Assembly: GCF_027596085.1 (NCBI RefSeq)
Contig: NC_072460.1
Location: 14,326,326-14,390,325 of the forward strand
Reading direction: 5' to 3'
Length of the DNA stretch: 64,000 nt
Source: Anoplopoma fimbria
Taxonomy: Eukaryota; Chordata; Actinopteri; Perciformes; Anoplopomatidae
Shown: piece after piece, positions 1-9,660 of the stretch
Numbering within the stretch: position 1 is the first letter of the stretch
How the letters are laid out: every line of letters begins with the position of its first letter
Notes under the pieces: model-generated
Told to the model about the DNA's origin: nothing
The model's input: the letters and a program-made list of their open reading frames with translations, nothing else
The model's database searches: none
Translations under genes and position numbers: made by a program

Positions 1-780
1 GGCAGAATCCCAGCGTTGTATTCAATCAGAGGCAGCTGTTGGAAGCCATATTTGCAGGCATCTGTGTGTGTACCTCCGTCTGAAAAGCTGCAGCCAGCCT
101 ACACAGGGATAGCCCACTGGAATGAGCTCAGTTTTTGGCAAAAACGGAAACGAATTCCTGGCACAGAGTCGAGCAGCTCTTTTTTTTTTTTTTTCTCTTT
201 TCGATCACATGCCAGAGAAGCCAGTGAGTTGTTTGTTGGGCTTTCACACATTAGTGCTCTCACTTTCCGATGTCTGCTTACCGGTAAATTATTTGTCTTT
301 GATTCATTTTAATGGAAGTGATTTCTTGATGAGATTCAGCTCTGCTTAAAAAAAAAAAGGAGCTGGGTTGATCGGTGAGGATGTGCCAATATGTAAAATC
401 ATCTATTGTTAAGAAGTAAAAGACATTTCTCCAAATGTTGGCTGTTGAAGGCTTGTTGGCATGAAGCAGTAAACAGTCTTAAGACTTGATTTTTGAACCA
501 TTTCCATGAACAAAAACGAAGAATTGGAACCAGAGATAAAACTGATGATACGATTACACTCCTTTGTGCTGGCATTGCATTTTACCACAACAGTCGAAAA
601 TGTTATGTAAATATTCAGTTCAAAAATGACAGTCCTACCCAGTATTATCTTGCATTTATTTTACAGTGAAAGAGTAATAAATAGTTAATTAATATAACCA
701 TATCTGTCTCTTTTTCTCTGTACCATTGCAGGAGAGTTACCTTTGTGGATCTTTGATGTGGAAGCAACGTGAATGCTGTC
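1..780. other. No gene recognised (left flank of let-7 pair)
   Basis: I see no coding exon, RNA gene or repeat in this stretch beyond short poly-T and poly-A runs near 180-194 and 348-357. Part of it may belong to the primary transcript of the let-7 hairpins that follow on the + strand, but no promoter motif is clear. Confidence 0.4.
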
Positions 781-866
781 CTTGGGGCTGAGGTAGTAGA
801 TTGAATAGTTGTGGGGTTGTATAACCTCTTTTTGAGATAACTATACAATCTACTGTCTTTCCCAAG
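781..866 (+). ncRNA. let-7e: let-7 microRNA precursor (let-7e-type mature)
   Basis: This hairpin carries a let-7 mature arm at 789-810, beginning TGAGGTAGTAGATTGAATAG, which I recognise as the fish let-7e form (let-7f with A instead of T at position 16). The 3' arm at 841-862 starts CTATACAATCTACTGTC, the usual let-7a passenger strand. The lower stem closes by pairing CTTGGGG at 781-787 with CCCAAG at 861-866. The mature A at position 16 faces an A in the 3' arm, so it is a mismatch where let-7a or let-7f would pair. The product silences mRNAs through Argonaute; let-7 promotes differentiation and is blocked by Lin28 at the precursor step. It lies about 200 bp upstream of a second let-7 on the same strand and is probably made from one primary transcript. 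Confidence 0.93.
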
Positions 867-1064
867 GAGACAGCTGAGTCAGCAACTCGCCGATTGTCAT
901 CTCCAGATGGGCAATCATGCAATCCAATCAAAACGTACACGTGCAGCAATCAACATAATGCACTGTGTAATTGTATTATTATTGTTTTTCTTGCTAGAGC
1001 AGGTAAATTAGGTTTGTGTTTCCTCACAGGACGTAAACGTGTGGTGTGTTTGATTTGGGCTCTG

Positions 1065-1151
1065 TCAGGGTGAGGTAGTAGGTTGTATAGTTTGGTGGGT
1101 GGGAATGCACCCTTCTCCGGTGATAACTATACAGTCTATTGCCTTCCCTGA
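1065..1151 (+). ncRNA. let-7a: let-7 microRNA precursor (let-7a mature)
   Basis: The mature arm at 1071-1092 is the exact let-7a sequence, beginning TGAGGTAGTAGGTTGTATAG. The 3' arm at 1127-1147 starts CTATACAGTCTATTGCCTTC, closer to the passenger strand of human let-7f-1 than to that of let-7a. The basal stem pairs TCAGGG at 1065-1070 with CCCTGA at 1146-1151, again as in let-7f-1. Two positions of the let-7a duplex form G-U wobble pairs with this 3' arm. The hairpin follows the first let-7 on the same strand, so co-transcription is likely. Which paralogue number it should carry cannot be told from the sequence alone. Confidence 0.94.
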
Positions 1152-1782
1152 GGAGTTCACTGAACACTTGTGAATGCTCAACACACTCTTATGATAGTAC
1201 CACATTTATTTGTAGATTTCACAAAGAAAGTAGCAAATAGATATGTGCTTCAAACGGTTAGTGATGAGTTGATAGAAGCTATTAAATGACAAAACAAAAA
1301 TGTACATCTCAATAAAATCATACTTGTCTCAAATCACTTGTCCAAAAACATCAGTGAATGAGCTCTTGATATTGTTTGTTTGTCACCTACTGCAGCTCTG
1401 GTGTTTTCATGGTTCTGGTTCAACAGCAGCTAATGAGTTTGTTAGTCTACAGCACTCTCTGGTGGAAACTCATGAGATAGCTTTGACTTGAATAAAGTTT
1501 GCGGAAAAGCAGTAGCCGATCAAATGCCATGTTGGAGTTTCATGCTTGATGTTTCGCTTTCATGCTTTCACGTTTCGTGCAGAGTTTCATTTACACCAAA
1601 CACTACACACAAATTCAATCACTCACTGGCTGCTTGTACATCCTTAGTCGATTATCTGTAATAAAGCCTTCCATGATGTTGGATGCAATGATCGTCAGAT
1701 TGACTTGTATGAGTGGGTAAAAACCTCACAAGAACTCTGACCTCAAACATACTGGACTTCAAAATGACTGCGGCCCTTTGTT
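1152..1782. other. Spacer between let-7a and the adenosine receptor 3' end
   Basis: No exon is recognisable here. The stretch must contain the 3' untranslated region of the minus-strand receptor, whose stop codon is at 1783-1785. The one AATAAA on the minus strand that I noticed is at 1205-1210 (TTTATT on +). If it is used, the receptor transcript would end about 50 bp from the let-7a hairpin, and the two transcripts would converge. Confidence 0.35.
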
Positions 1783-3066
1783 CTATCCACACGTCTCTCT
1801 GGCATTGGCTTGGCTGCCTGCTATTGATTGGCAAATTTGCTTGTCTCCATGGCAACAGTTAAGCCTCACGATGAATTGCCTCCATATTTGACTGTAGGCC
1901 TGTTGGATCTTCGGGATGCGACAAGCGTAGACCACAGGGTTGACTGCAGAGTTGGCATGAGACAGTAGAATACCTGGAAAAATGTATTTGCTACCGTGAG
2001 ATTTCACTATAACTCCTGGTAAGTAGTGTTATCAGTAAGTACGTGATATTAAAGCTTCTCAGGGAATTTTTCAAACAAGTAAAAACACCCACCAATTGCA
2101 GGCTGTCTAAGTACTAGAAAAGCTAATCAGTCACTTACCTGTATAGAGTGTCCCTCGTGTGACAGCTTGAGGACCATGAAACAACAGCAGGCAGTTCATC
2201 AGGTGCAGAGGAATCCAGCAGCCGGCAAACAAAATGAGAACCAGAGCCAGGGAGCAGGCCAGCCTCTTCTCCCTGAGCAGAGAGGCCTGGGCTTGAGGAC
2301 AGCTCTCCTTTAGACGGCCCTGCAGGCTCCAGAAGATTCGTGTGTAGAGGAGGGTCATGACCAGCAGGGGTGCCATGACACATCCCAAGAAGTTAAAGTA
2401 AACCATGAATGGGAGGGAAATAACTGAGAGGAAGGTGCAGGGTGGAGAAATGAAGGAGGAGGAGGATGTGTTGGTGGAATCAGATGCTAGAGAGGACTGG
2501 TTGTGCCAGCCAAACAGAGGGGTGAACCCCAGCAGACAGGAAAGTGTCCAGCACACAGACAAGGCCATCCATGTACGCCTCTGTGTGGCCAGAGCTTTGT
2601 ATCTAAGGATGAGAGATAAAACAGAAAGAAGGAATAAAAGAAAGGGTTATTCCGACAAATCAACAAGCATGCATGTCATTCATATAGATTGTCTACCTGT
2701 AAACCAGAGTTTCAGAGTATGACCTCACCTGAGCGGTGTGTGTAACCGGAGGTATCGGTCCACAGCGATAGCAAGCAGTGACAGCACAGAGGCCTGGGTC
2801 AGCACGAGCACGACACAGCTGAGAAGTAGACACAGGTCAGGGGTCACACTCACCCAGCCATCCAACAGTACAGCCAGAGGCACAGCAGCCACACCCACTA
2901 GGAAGTCAGCCACTGCCAGGGAAACAAGGAAGCAGAAAGTGGGCTCCCGGAGGGAATCCCGGATACCAATACACACCGCACACACAACCAACACATTGCC
3001 AAGGCAACAGGCCAAAGCAATCAGCACTTCCAGTACTGTGTAGGCCACCCAGCTCCACTCAGCCAT
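1783..3066 (-). CDS. Adenosine receptor, A3/A1-like class A GPCR
   Basis: There are three coding exons: 3066-2729, 2602-2139 and 1973-1783. All junctions are GT-AG, phases 2 then 1, giving 330 residues against 318-332 for human A1, A2B and A3. The start is ATG at 3064-3066, two bases after a strong pyrimidine tract and CAG acceptor, so a noncoding 5' exon probably lies upstream. Residues and motifs seen: GN in TM1, LAVAD in TM2, DRY at 103-105, CW at 241-242, H246, N249, S272, H273 and NPVVY at 279-283. The YFNF after ECL2 and the first intron just after PLR are typical of adenosine receptors. ECL2 has NQSS and NTSS sequons, and the tail has CC for possible palmitoylation. The residue after the ECL2 Phe is Leu171, where A1 and A2A have Glu and A3 has Val; together with SH in TM7 this favours an A3-like protein. 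The second intron, before ILLSHANS, is absent from the human A1 gene as I know it. A3 and A1 couple to Gi. The exact paralogue is uncertain. Confidence 0.9.
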
Positions 3067-3968
3067 CACTGAAGATGAAGACCAGGGGAGACAGAGAAGG
3101 TAAGAGTTTTGACAGAGCAGGTTTCCTTGAAGGCCGTGGACAGGTACGATGAATTCCACAGGAACAATAAGTCCAACATAATCCTGTGGTGGTTGTTCAG
3201 ATAGTGTATTTCTTCCTACTTTCAGCTCTTGGCTCCAAATGACCAGAGTAACAGTGACCAGATGGTTTTTATATGCAAACATGCATGCGCTTCTGTGTGC
3301 ACACACAACAGGCGTGCAATCCATGGAGACGCCATCTGTATTTCATCAGTGAGTGAGAATCATTTTCTCACTCCGATAAATGAGCCTCAGAAGAGGAGAG
3401 GACCTCTGAATTAGCCATGTCACAATTATTGTACACAACAAGTGTGTTTCATATAAATTACTCTGTACAAGTATCAAGATTACAATTTAGAAATATGAAA
3501 ATACAAGTAAAGCCAAATGCTCTTAAATATCAAAATGTGCTCTTTCAGAGTGACATATTTTTATACCTATTATTAAGAATCATTTTAATGTTGTAACTGA
3601 GGCACAATTGGAACTACTCTATGTGCTGTTGGGTAGTTTGATTGATCATAATGCATCATATTTTACAAGTTGATAATATATTTTACATATTAAATGCAGT
3701 GGAGTAAAAGGTACTATATTCTGCATAAAAAAATGTAAGGTAGTAGCACAATCCTTTCCTATATCCTATCCTACATTGTCAGGAATGACAGCTCCTGTGT
3801 GTTTAATATTACGTAATTTGCCCCTGTGTGCGCTGGTTATCAGCGTGTATGGTGTGTGGTCTCATCATTTGACTATGGAAATTAAATTGCTGTACTTTGG
3901 CAGTTTCAAACAAAGTAAAATCTCTAATGTGTGTTTGTGTGTCTGTGTGTCCTGTTACTCTGTAGGGC

Positions 3969-4339
3969 TTTCCACACTGCACTGAGCCCCAGGATCTGCA
4001 AACTTTTAGCCTGGGGCTAAGTAGCCTGGGGCTTAATGAGCTGTTTAGCCTATGCCTAAGAAAGCTTTCACACTGGCACAATCCTGGCACATACCAAAGT
4101 GGGCTAACCCTGACTTGGGCAAATGGCCTGCTGGCCCCACTCTGAAACAGGATTTGCCTTTGTGGGGTTATCCCCTGAAAATCAACTAACCACGGTTCTG
4201 AAGTTGCCAGTGGTCATTCTAGGATGTAAACATTTGTCACGTGTTCAAACGGAAATTTAACCCAGGGCTAGTAAGTGAGCAGTTTAAATCACATAACACT
4301 GAGCCACAGTTATCCAAGGGTCGATATGCAGTGTAAAAA
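3969..4339. mobile_element. Possible non-autonomous DNA transposon with terminal inverted repeats
   Basis: The left end at 3969-3981 (TTTCCACACTGCA) and the right end at 4327-4339 (reverse complement TTTTTACACTGCA) match at 11 of 13 bases. Between them are internal repeats of the form AGCCTGGGGCT at 4007-4034 and an AACCCAGGGCTA motif near 4260. No coding sequence is present. I could not find a convincing target-site duplication, so the boundaries and the element class are inferred only from the end symmetry and the 370 bp length. Confidence 0.45.
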
Positions 4340-4438
4340 CATATCAGTGTGTCTGAAACTGTAGATATTACTGATTAACAGGTCTGTTTTAGAGCCGCTT
4401 TTTCAATGCTGACTTTGCATACAGTTTTGGCTATGGGT

Positions 4439-4523
4439 GCGTGTGTATGTATGTGTGTGTGTTTGTGTGTTTGATAAATAGATAGATGGATGGATGGATG
4501 ATAGATAGATAGATAGATGGATG
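4439..4523. repeat. Compound microsatellite GT / GATG / GATA
   Basis: An interrupted GT run is followed by GATG units and then GATA units. It has no coding potential. Confidence 0.9.
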
Positions 4524-5183
4524 CATAGTTTGACAAAATGGACGAGGTATTCTGAAAATATTTCATTTATTTAATCTTAATACAACTTGACACAAACACA
4601 TGATGTTTACACAACCTAATTTTGTCAACAAGTCTATAAATGATATCTGCTGAATAAATGCAATACAGAACCACAAAATCAGAAAAAAAAATTGAATGAC
4701 TTAAGTTCTACTTATAAAGTAGATATTATGTGACAACCTTTTAGATTTACATACTTTTTAATGCCAGTCTGACCTACAGTTTTACATCCTCTGGCTTTTC
4801 AAATACTTAGTACTCATTTGTTTTTACATGCCATAGAATAAGAATCAACAGAAATGTGTTTTTTGAGCTAAAAACTAAAATATAATACTGTACTGTGATT
4901 AAAAACAAAAGAAATGCTTTTGTTAATGTTGACATTTCTTAATAAATTTGTGAAAATTGGAATTTCATGGGTTGAAACTTTCTCAACACGCCATCTACTA
5001 TGTTATAGCAGCTCTAAACCTTGCAAGGCCAATGTTGACATAGAGTTGACCGGTGGGGAAAAACTAATGTTAACGCCCTCTAATCTGGGCAGCGGGTGGA
5101 GTTACACTTTAATGGGACAACCATCTGAATATCTATTGTTCTTATTCTATTTCTATGCTTTTATACACTCTCCATCATTCTTC

Positions 5184-7176
5184 CTACAATGTATTAGAGT
5201 CTCCTTGAAGGCCTCTCAGAGTCTTCTCATCAAACCGGTAGGTGAGCTTCCGCTTCACCTTCTTTATCTCTCCGGTGCGGGAGTAGTTCCTCAGCGCCCG
5301 GGCCATCTTCTGGTAGGTCATGGTCTTGCGATTACCCTTTCTCCGTCCCCACAGCTGCGCCAGGCGCTCCTTGTTTTGGGAGGAGAACTGGAATGTGCCA
5401 GAGGACGATTGGACCCACCAGATGCAGCTCCGCATCGATGGAGTCTGGAGCATCTCGAACAGGAACTGGAACAACCGCTCCTTCCTCTTTCCTGCCAAGG
5501 AGGAAGGGGATGCAAATACAAATATGAGGTAACAGTGACTCATACTCATACATGTTTGTATGTGTGAAAAAGCAACCCAACACAGGGCTTTACACTTAAT
5601 ATATATATACAGTATATATATATATATATCGAAGTTTTGTTGAAGTTCTGTATAGTTTTGGGGATATGTATGTGTATACCTGAAAGTGGGGCAAGAGGCA
5701 GGGAGTCTCTGTCATTCCTGCATCCCCTGTCGGACAATGGTGATGGGGAATCTCGGTACTCCTGGTACTGGGAGCTACTGGACAGCGAGTCTGAGTCAAT
5801 GTATGCCGGTGCCACATAGGAATATGCAACGTGGTCCTGAAGCAAACGCGTATAAACACATATTAATACACACACAGTGATGTGTTGTCACATTTAGCTA
5901 TGAAAAGGTAATAAAGCTTTCATTTTCTTAGAGGCCGAGGTCTTTGAACTCACCCATTGGTTGTCATGGGGATTAGTCCAGGTGGGAGGCAGGGCTTGCT
6001 CTTCATATTCCTCATGAAGAGTGTGAGAGCCACAGTGCCACTCATATGGATGCTGACCTGACCAGCTGTTCTCTACGGAGAAACAGGCAAAACATAAAGT
6101 CAGATAATGGATATAGAAATATACAAGCATCTACATCATCCCATTATCATCACACTAACCTATGATCCTGGTGCCCTGTTGGGAGTGTGCGTGCATTTGT
6201 TGCCCCATGGTGGTTGGAGGTGAAGCGCTTGTGTGTGCAGGCTGGACCTCCAGTGAGTGCTCCTGCAAGTACTCCTCGATGACCTCCAGGTCCACCTCAG
6301 GGCAGGAGGAGGGAGCCCCTCTGCTCCAGGCCCCCTTACCTCCATTCAGTCTGATCTCAGCTACATAAGCCATCTGACAGACACAGAGCAGGACAGAGGC
6401 ATAAATCATCTCTGGTTTTTTTTATTCGTGAGAGCGTTTGTTGTGTGATGCTAACAGAGAGAAAATACTTTGCATGATGGGTGGCATTTATCTTGTTTCA
6501 GTCAAAGCCTGAGGTGTTTTTCTTTCATGAAAAACCATTGTTATTATTGTGGTGCATCATACAGTGAATCATTTTACTCTGAGACCTGATGATCAGGGAT
6601 GCACTCATTCATCAATCTTAAATGAGCTGTGACTCTCTGAATCATCCATTTTCAACAGAACATTAAAGAGCGGTGATCATTCTTGTATTATCATTACCTT
6701 TTTTTACATCGGGCATAGATTTGATTAGACACACACGCTAATGTCATTCACATGCAGCAGGGACCTGTATATTCAACCTGAACTGTGTGTCGGTGTGTTT
6801 GTTGTCTTGGGAATGAGCCAAGTAACAACACTGTGACATGTGTATTTCAGTTTGACTGGCAAATTTATGCAAGTGTTTTTGCTTTCACCAGTAGAGATAA
6901 CATTCAGCTAACAGTGACGTGTGGCTTAGGTGCTATTTTTTTTTTTTTTTTAAATAACCTTTTAACCTCAGCCAACATCGGCCACACAATAGTCACAGCA
7001 AACAAGATGCCTGTACAGTTTGACTGAAACATCCATTTATATATAATATAGATGATTAATCTTTGTAATGCATGGGCTAATTAATAGAAGCAAAGAACAG
7101 CAACACTTACAAACTTTATAACAACAAAATTGTTATAAAATAATATTAGACTCACCGTCTCCATTTCGGCCAGCAT
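5184..7176 (-). CDS. SPI-subfamily ETS transcription factor (Spi-C / Spi-B / PU.1-like)
   Basis: Five coding exons were rebuilt: 7176-7156, 6373-6160, 6072-5954, 5836-5680 and 5491-5184. Phases are 0, 1, 0, 1 and the total is 272 residues, close to the 248-264 of human SPI1, SPIB and SPIC. The last exon encodes the whole ETS DNA-binding domain at about residues 172-257. It has the SPI-specific wing and recognition-helix signature [19 protein letters not shown], with the two arginines that read GGA, followed by [16 protein letters not shown]. The RSCIWWV and [10 protein letters not shown] blocks look closest to SPIC, the KVKRKLTY end closest to SPIB. The N-terminal half has an acidic stretch ([15 protein letters not shown]) that may activate transcription, and a Ser/Pro/Asp-rich PEST-like segment precedes the ETS domain. 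The first coding exon gives only MLAEMET. SPI factors bind purine-rich GAGGAA sites in myeloid and lymphoid cells. It is not ELF3, whose ETS domain lacks the KGNRK block. Which SPI paralogue it is remains open. Confidence 0.88.
5598..5629. repeat. TA microsatellite in an intron of the SPI-type gene
   Basis: A short interrupted TA array lies between the fourth and fifth coding exons. Confidence 0.85.
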
Positions 7177-7190
7177 ACTCAAAGGATAAT
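7156..7190 (-). other. First coding exon of the SPI-type gene
   Basis: This very short exon runs from a CAG acceptor (first exon base 7190) to a GTGAGT donor after 7156. It carries 14 untranslated bases and then seven codons, MLAEMET, ending in phase 0. The next exon at 6373 begins with its own in-frame ATG, so translation could start at either place. I prefer the upstream ATG because both splice signals are good and the frame continues. Confidence 0.65.
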
Positions 7191-7369
7191 CTGCAAAGAG
7201 AAAAAACACTTGTGAGACACCACAATCAAAACTCACACGATGAAGTGAGAAGTGAAAGAAGCTGTCACACATACTTCTCTAACTTCTCTGATAGACAGTC
7301 ATATGACAGCAAAAAAACTAATAGAGCAAGTCAGAACCTGAATAAATGAGCACAACGAGGATTCTGTAC

Positions 7370-7450
7370 CTTGTTAAGTCAGAGGTGTGTGCTCCTGTGT
7401 CTGAAACAGCGAAGTAGTATCCTCAGGCAGTAAAGGGTGGAGACATGGGG
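7370..7450 (-). promoter_or_regulatory. Probable noncoding first exon / promoter side of the SPI-type gene
   Basis: On the minus strand CAAG followed by GTACAG at 7370-7365 is a usable splice donor, and the next acceptor downstream is the one at 7191-7193. This fits a 5' untranslated exon just above 7370. No TATA box or clear start site is visible, so the upstream limit given is arbitrary. Confidence 0.35.
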
Positions 7451-7902
7451 ATCCGAATGCCTCACCTGTGTGATGCTACACCTGGACGTCATCTCTCTTA
7501 TAGTCACTTTTGGGCAAACCCCTTGGCCAGGAGAGCTGATATAGTGGGAGTGGTTTACAAAATACTTTTTTTTTTCTCGGCAGATTGTTTTGTCGATTTA
7601 GCAGATAGAGATTGGGTGAGTATTTTTTAGCTTGTGAAAGTTTATTTCATGGAATAAAAACTTGCGTTGTATCTGTGGTTTCTTATCATTTTAGTCACAG
7701 CAGAGGTACCATGGAAGGTAATGATGTGGCTTATATTTTTGGCTTTGCAGCAAGACTGAATAATGTTGGGATAACTGAATCTAAGCAATGGTGAAGATAG
7801 AGCAGAGAGGGAAGGCAATGAGATTATGTGAGAAATGTACCACCTAATTCTTTGAAGAAAGATGGATGTGACATTGGGATGTACACTGAAAACTCAACAT
7901 AC

Positions 7903-7905
<3 letters not shown>

Positions 7906-7994
<89 letters not shown>
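7906..7994. repeat. CA microsatellite, about 44 units
   Basis: An uninterrupted CA array in the spacer upstream of the SPI-type gene. Open frames read through it are artefacts of the dinucleotide repeat. Confidence 0.98.
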
Positions 7995-7996
<2 letters not shown>

Positions 7997-8413
7997 TATT
8001 TACATTACAATCCATTGTAATGTACTTATTTACCCATATATACTTTTAGTTTTGGCCTAATAAATGTGGTGCAGTCCACAAACCTTTTTCCAAATATTGC
8101 ACATGTTTATGAAACATTTATGTGCTGCTTATAATTGGTAAACAGGGGGGTTGAAATAAAGTGCTACTGTTGATCATCCTACATCATTAAACTGTAACAG
8201 TTCTTTTTTTCCTATCTATAACGGCATGCTCATTCATCATCAACTCCCCTTGGCATGCAATGGCCATATACACATCTGACTCACAGTTAATGAGCAGCAT
8301 TCTAGCAATAATAATTCTAGAAATATTGCTTTGGAGAATGTCTTTACACATATAAAATAACTTACTGAGTAAGAGTCAGACATGGAAACTCTATTCTGAT
8401 GACATAACTGTAA

Positions 8414-8416
<3 letters not shown>

Positions 8417-8463
<47 letters not shown>
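8417..8463. repeat. TA microsatellite abutting a dispersed repeat
   Basis: An uninterrupted TA array ends exactly where the repeat copy at 8463-8576 begins. Confidence 0.95.
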
Positions 8464-8465
<2 letters not shown>

Positions 8466-8576
8466 TCCCGGGCGCTTCATTGCAGCCCACTGCTCCTCCG
8501 GGATAGGTCAAATGCAGAGAACCGAATTTCCCCATTGTGGGACTAATCAAGGCTTAATTATTAAATTATTATTATA
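8463..8576 (-). mobile_element. Dispersed repeat, truncated copy A (same family as 62731-62912)
   Basis: Read on the minus strand, this segment shares TTAGTCCCACAATGGGGAAA, then CTGCATTT, CCCGGAGGAGCAGTGGGCTG and GCGCCCGG in the same order with the segment at 62731-62912. It ends in an ATT-rich tail at 8555-8576 and is cut short at the TA array on the other side. The family is common in teleost genomes as far as I know, but I cannot assign its class. It has no coding content. Confidence 0.75.
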
Positions 8577-9224
8577 GTATTGTTAAAATAAGCCTCCTGA
8601 AGCTGCTACATAAAAATGACATTGTTCTTCATGAAGCAATGTGGGGAGGCAAACAGCCACAGGTATTGCAACACACCCACATTAGGAACAGATGACTGCC
8701 ATTCATAGTTCACACAGCATGTTCCTGTTTGTTATTACGTCTATAATTCTTTCGGACGTAGATTCCAGTACACTACTGACACTGCAAAATGCATCTTTTT
8801 TGGCAGGTCCTGTGTTGAAAGGGATTTCCCCAAAACGTTCTAGGTCTGGGACTCACAGTGACTGTAACACAACTTACCTCACCTGACACAAAGAGCTTAC
8901 TGTACAAACAGAGGCACTAAAGGATAACCTCATGTATTAACAACCAACATATGTCTGGGGTTTGGAGTTAAATGAGAGAGTAAACCAATTCTGAAGCTGC
9001 TACATCAATTCAATGGCTATGTACACAAAGTAAGGATGATGATTTTATAATGAAATTACAACTGAATTGGAATCAGAGCCTGGAGGTGAGGTTTTGTCAG
9101 TGTCAGTATTTACTTTCCATTCAACTGCCGGTCCTATTTTCTCCTGATAAGAGTGCGTATTATTGTCAGTAAAACAATAAAAACTGATGGTCAGAAGCAA
9201 AAAAAAATCCCCCTGTTAAACCTT
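8577..9224. other. Spacer without recognised features
   Basis: No exon, RNA gene or repeat was recognised. The short open frame at 8692-8886 has no domain or splice context. Confidence 0.35.
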
Positions 9225-9412
9225 TGGCAAAACCAAGCTCTGAGTGAGCGGCCATCTGCACCGACTTGTTGGGTTTAAAGAGAGAGAGACAGAGACAGAA
9301 GCATGTAAATATACATTTAACCTAAAAAAACAAAAACAAAACAACAATGGATTTTTTTAGAGGTGCTAGATATGAGATTGGGAGCATTTTGATTGTCCCT
9401 CGCTGTTCTCAA

Positions 9413-9500
9413 CATGGGACGCCTGAGCTAACAGAATTTAATTGAGCGGGAACCAGAGGATGGGTGCTACACTTCCGCGATGATGCTGTCGGTCAGGAAT
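9413..9500. mobile_element. Decayed dispersed repeat, related to 19245-19330
   Basis: GAGCTAACAG, a purine-rich spacer, then GTGCTACACTTCCGCGATGA and GTCGGTCA occur here in the same order and spacing as the related blocks at 19245-19330 (GAGCTAACAG, GCGCTAAGCTTCCGTGATGA, GTCAATCA). The wider element may reach from about 9225 to 9660. Class unknown. Confidence 0.5.
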
Positions 9501-9660
9501 GCGTTCTCAACTCTGACCCGCCAGAATGGAGCGGTGGCCGTGAGCTAACCAGTGGGGTACGCCCACATGCACTAATTTGTAATAATATGCACAAAAATGC
9601 ACTAAAACCACGCATGGCCAGCCAAGCTATGTAAACAAAGCGAGGAGAAGTGAGGATAAC

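Larger units (their letters stand above)
3067..5183. other. Intergenic stretch between the receptor and the SPI-type ETS gene
   Basis: This holds the upstream region of the adenosine receptor and the 3' untranslated region of the ETS gene, both on the minus strand. The reading frame stays open upstream of the receptor start to 3324, but that peptide is not receptor-like and a splice acceptor separates it. A minus-strand AATAAA lies at 4566-4571 and could end the ETS transcript. A possible non-autonomous transposon and a microsatellite are listed separately. Confidence 0.4.

Noticed and set aside
2405..3043. Plus-strand open frames of 101-105 codons
   Set aside because: They are antisense shadows of the adenosine receptor exons on the minus strand.
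4914..5567. A 217-codon + strand open frame
   Set aside because: It runs antisense through the ETS domain exon of the SPI-type gene. Its second half is the mirror of conserved ETS codons and shows no domain of its own.
5184..7176. Identity of the ETS gene as elf3, a human neighbour of LGR6
   Set aside because: The domain has the [19 protein letters not shown] block of SPI factors, whereas ELF3 has a different recognition-helix context (MTYEKLSRALRYYY).
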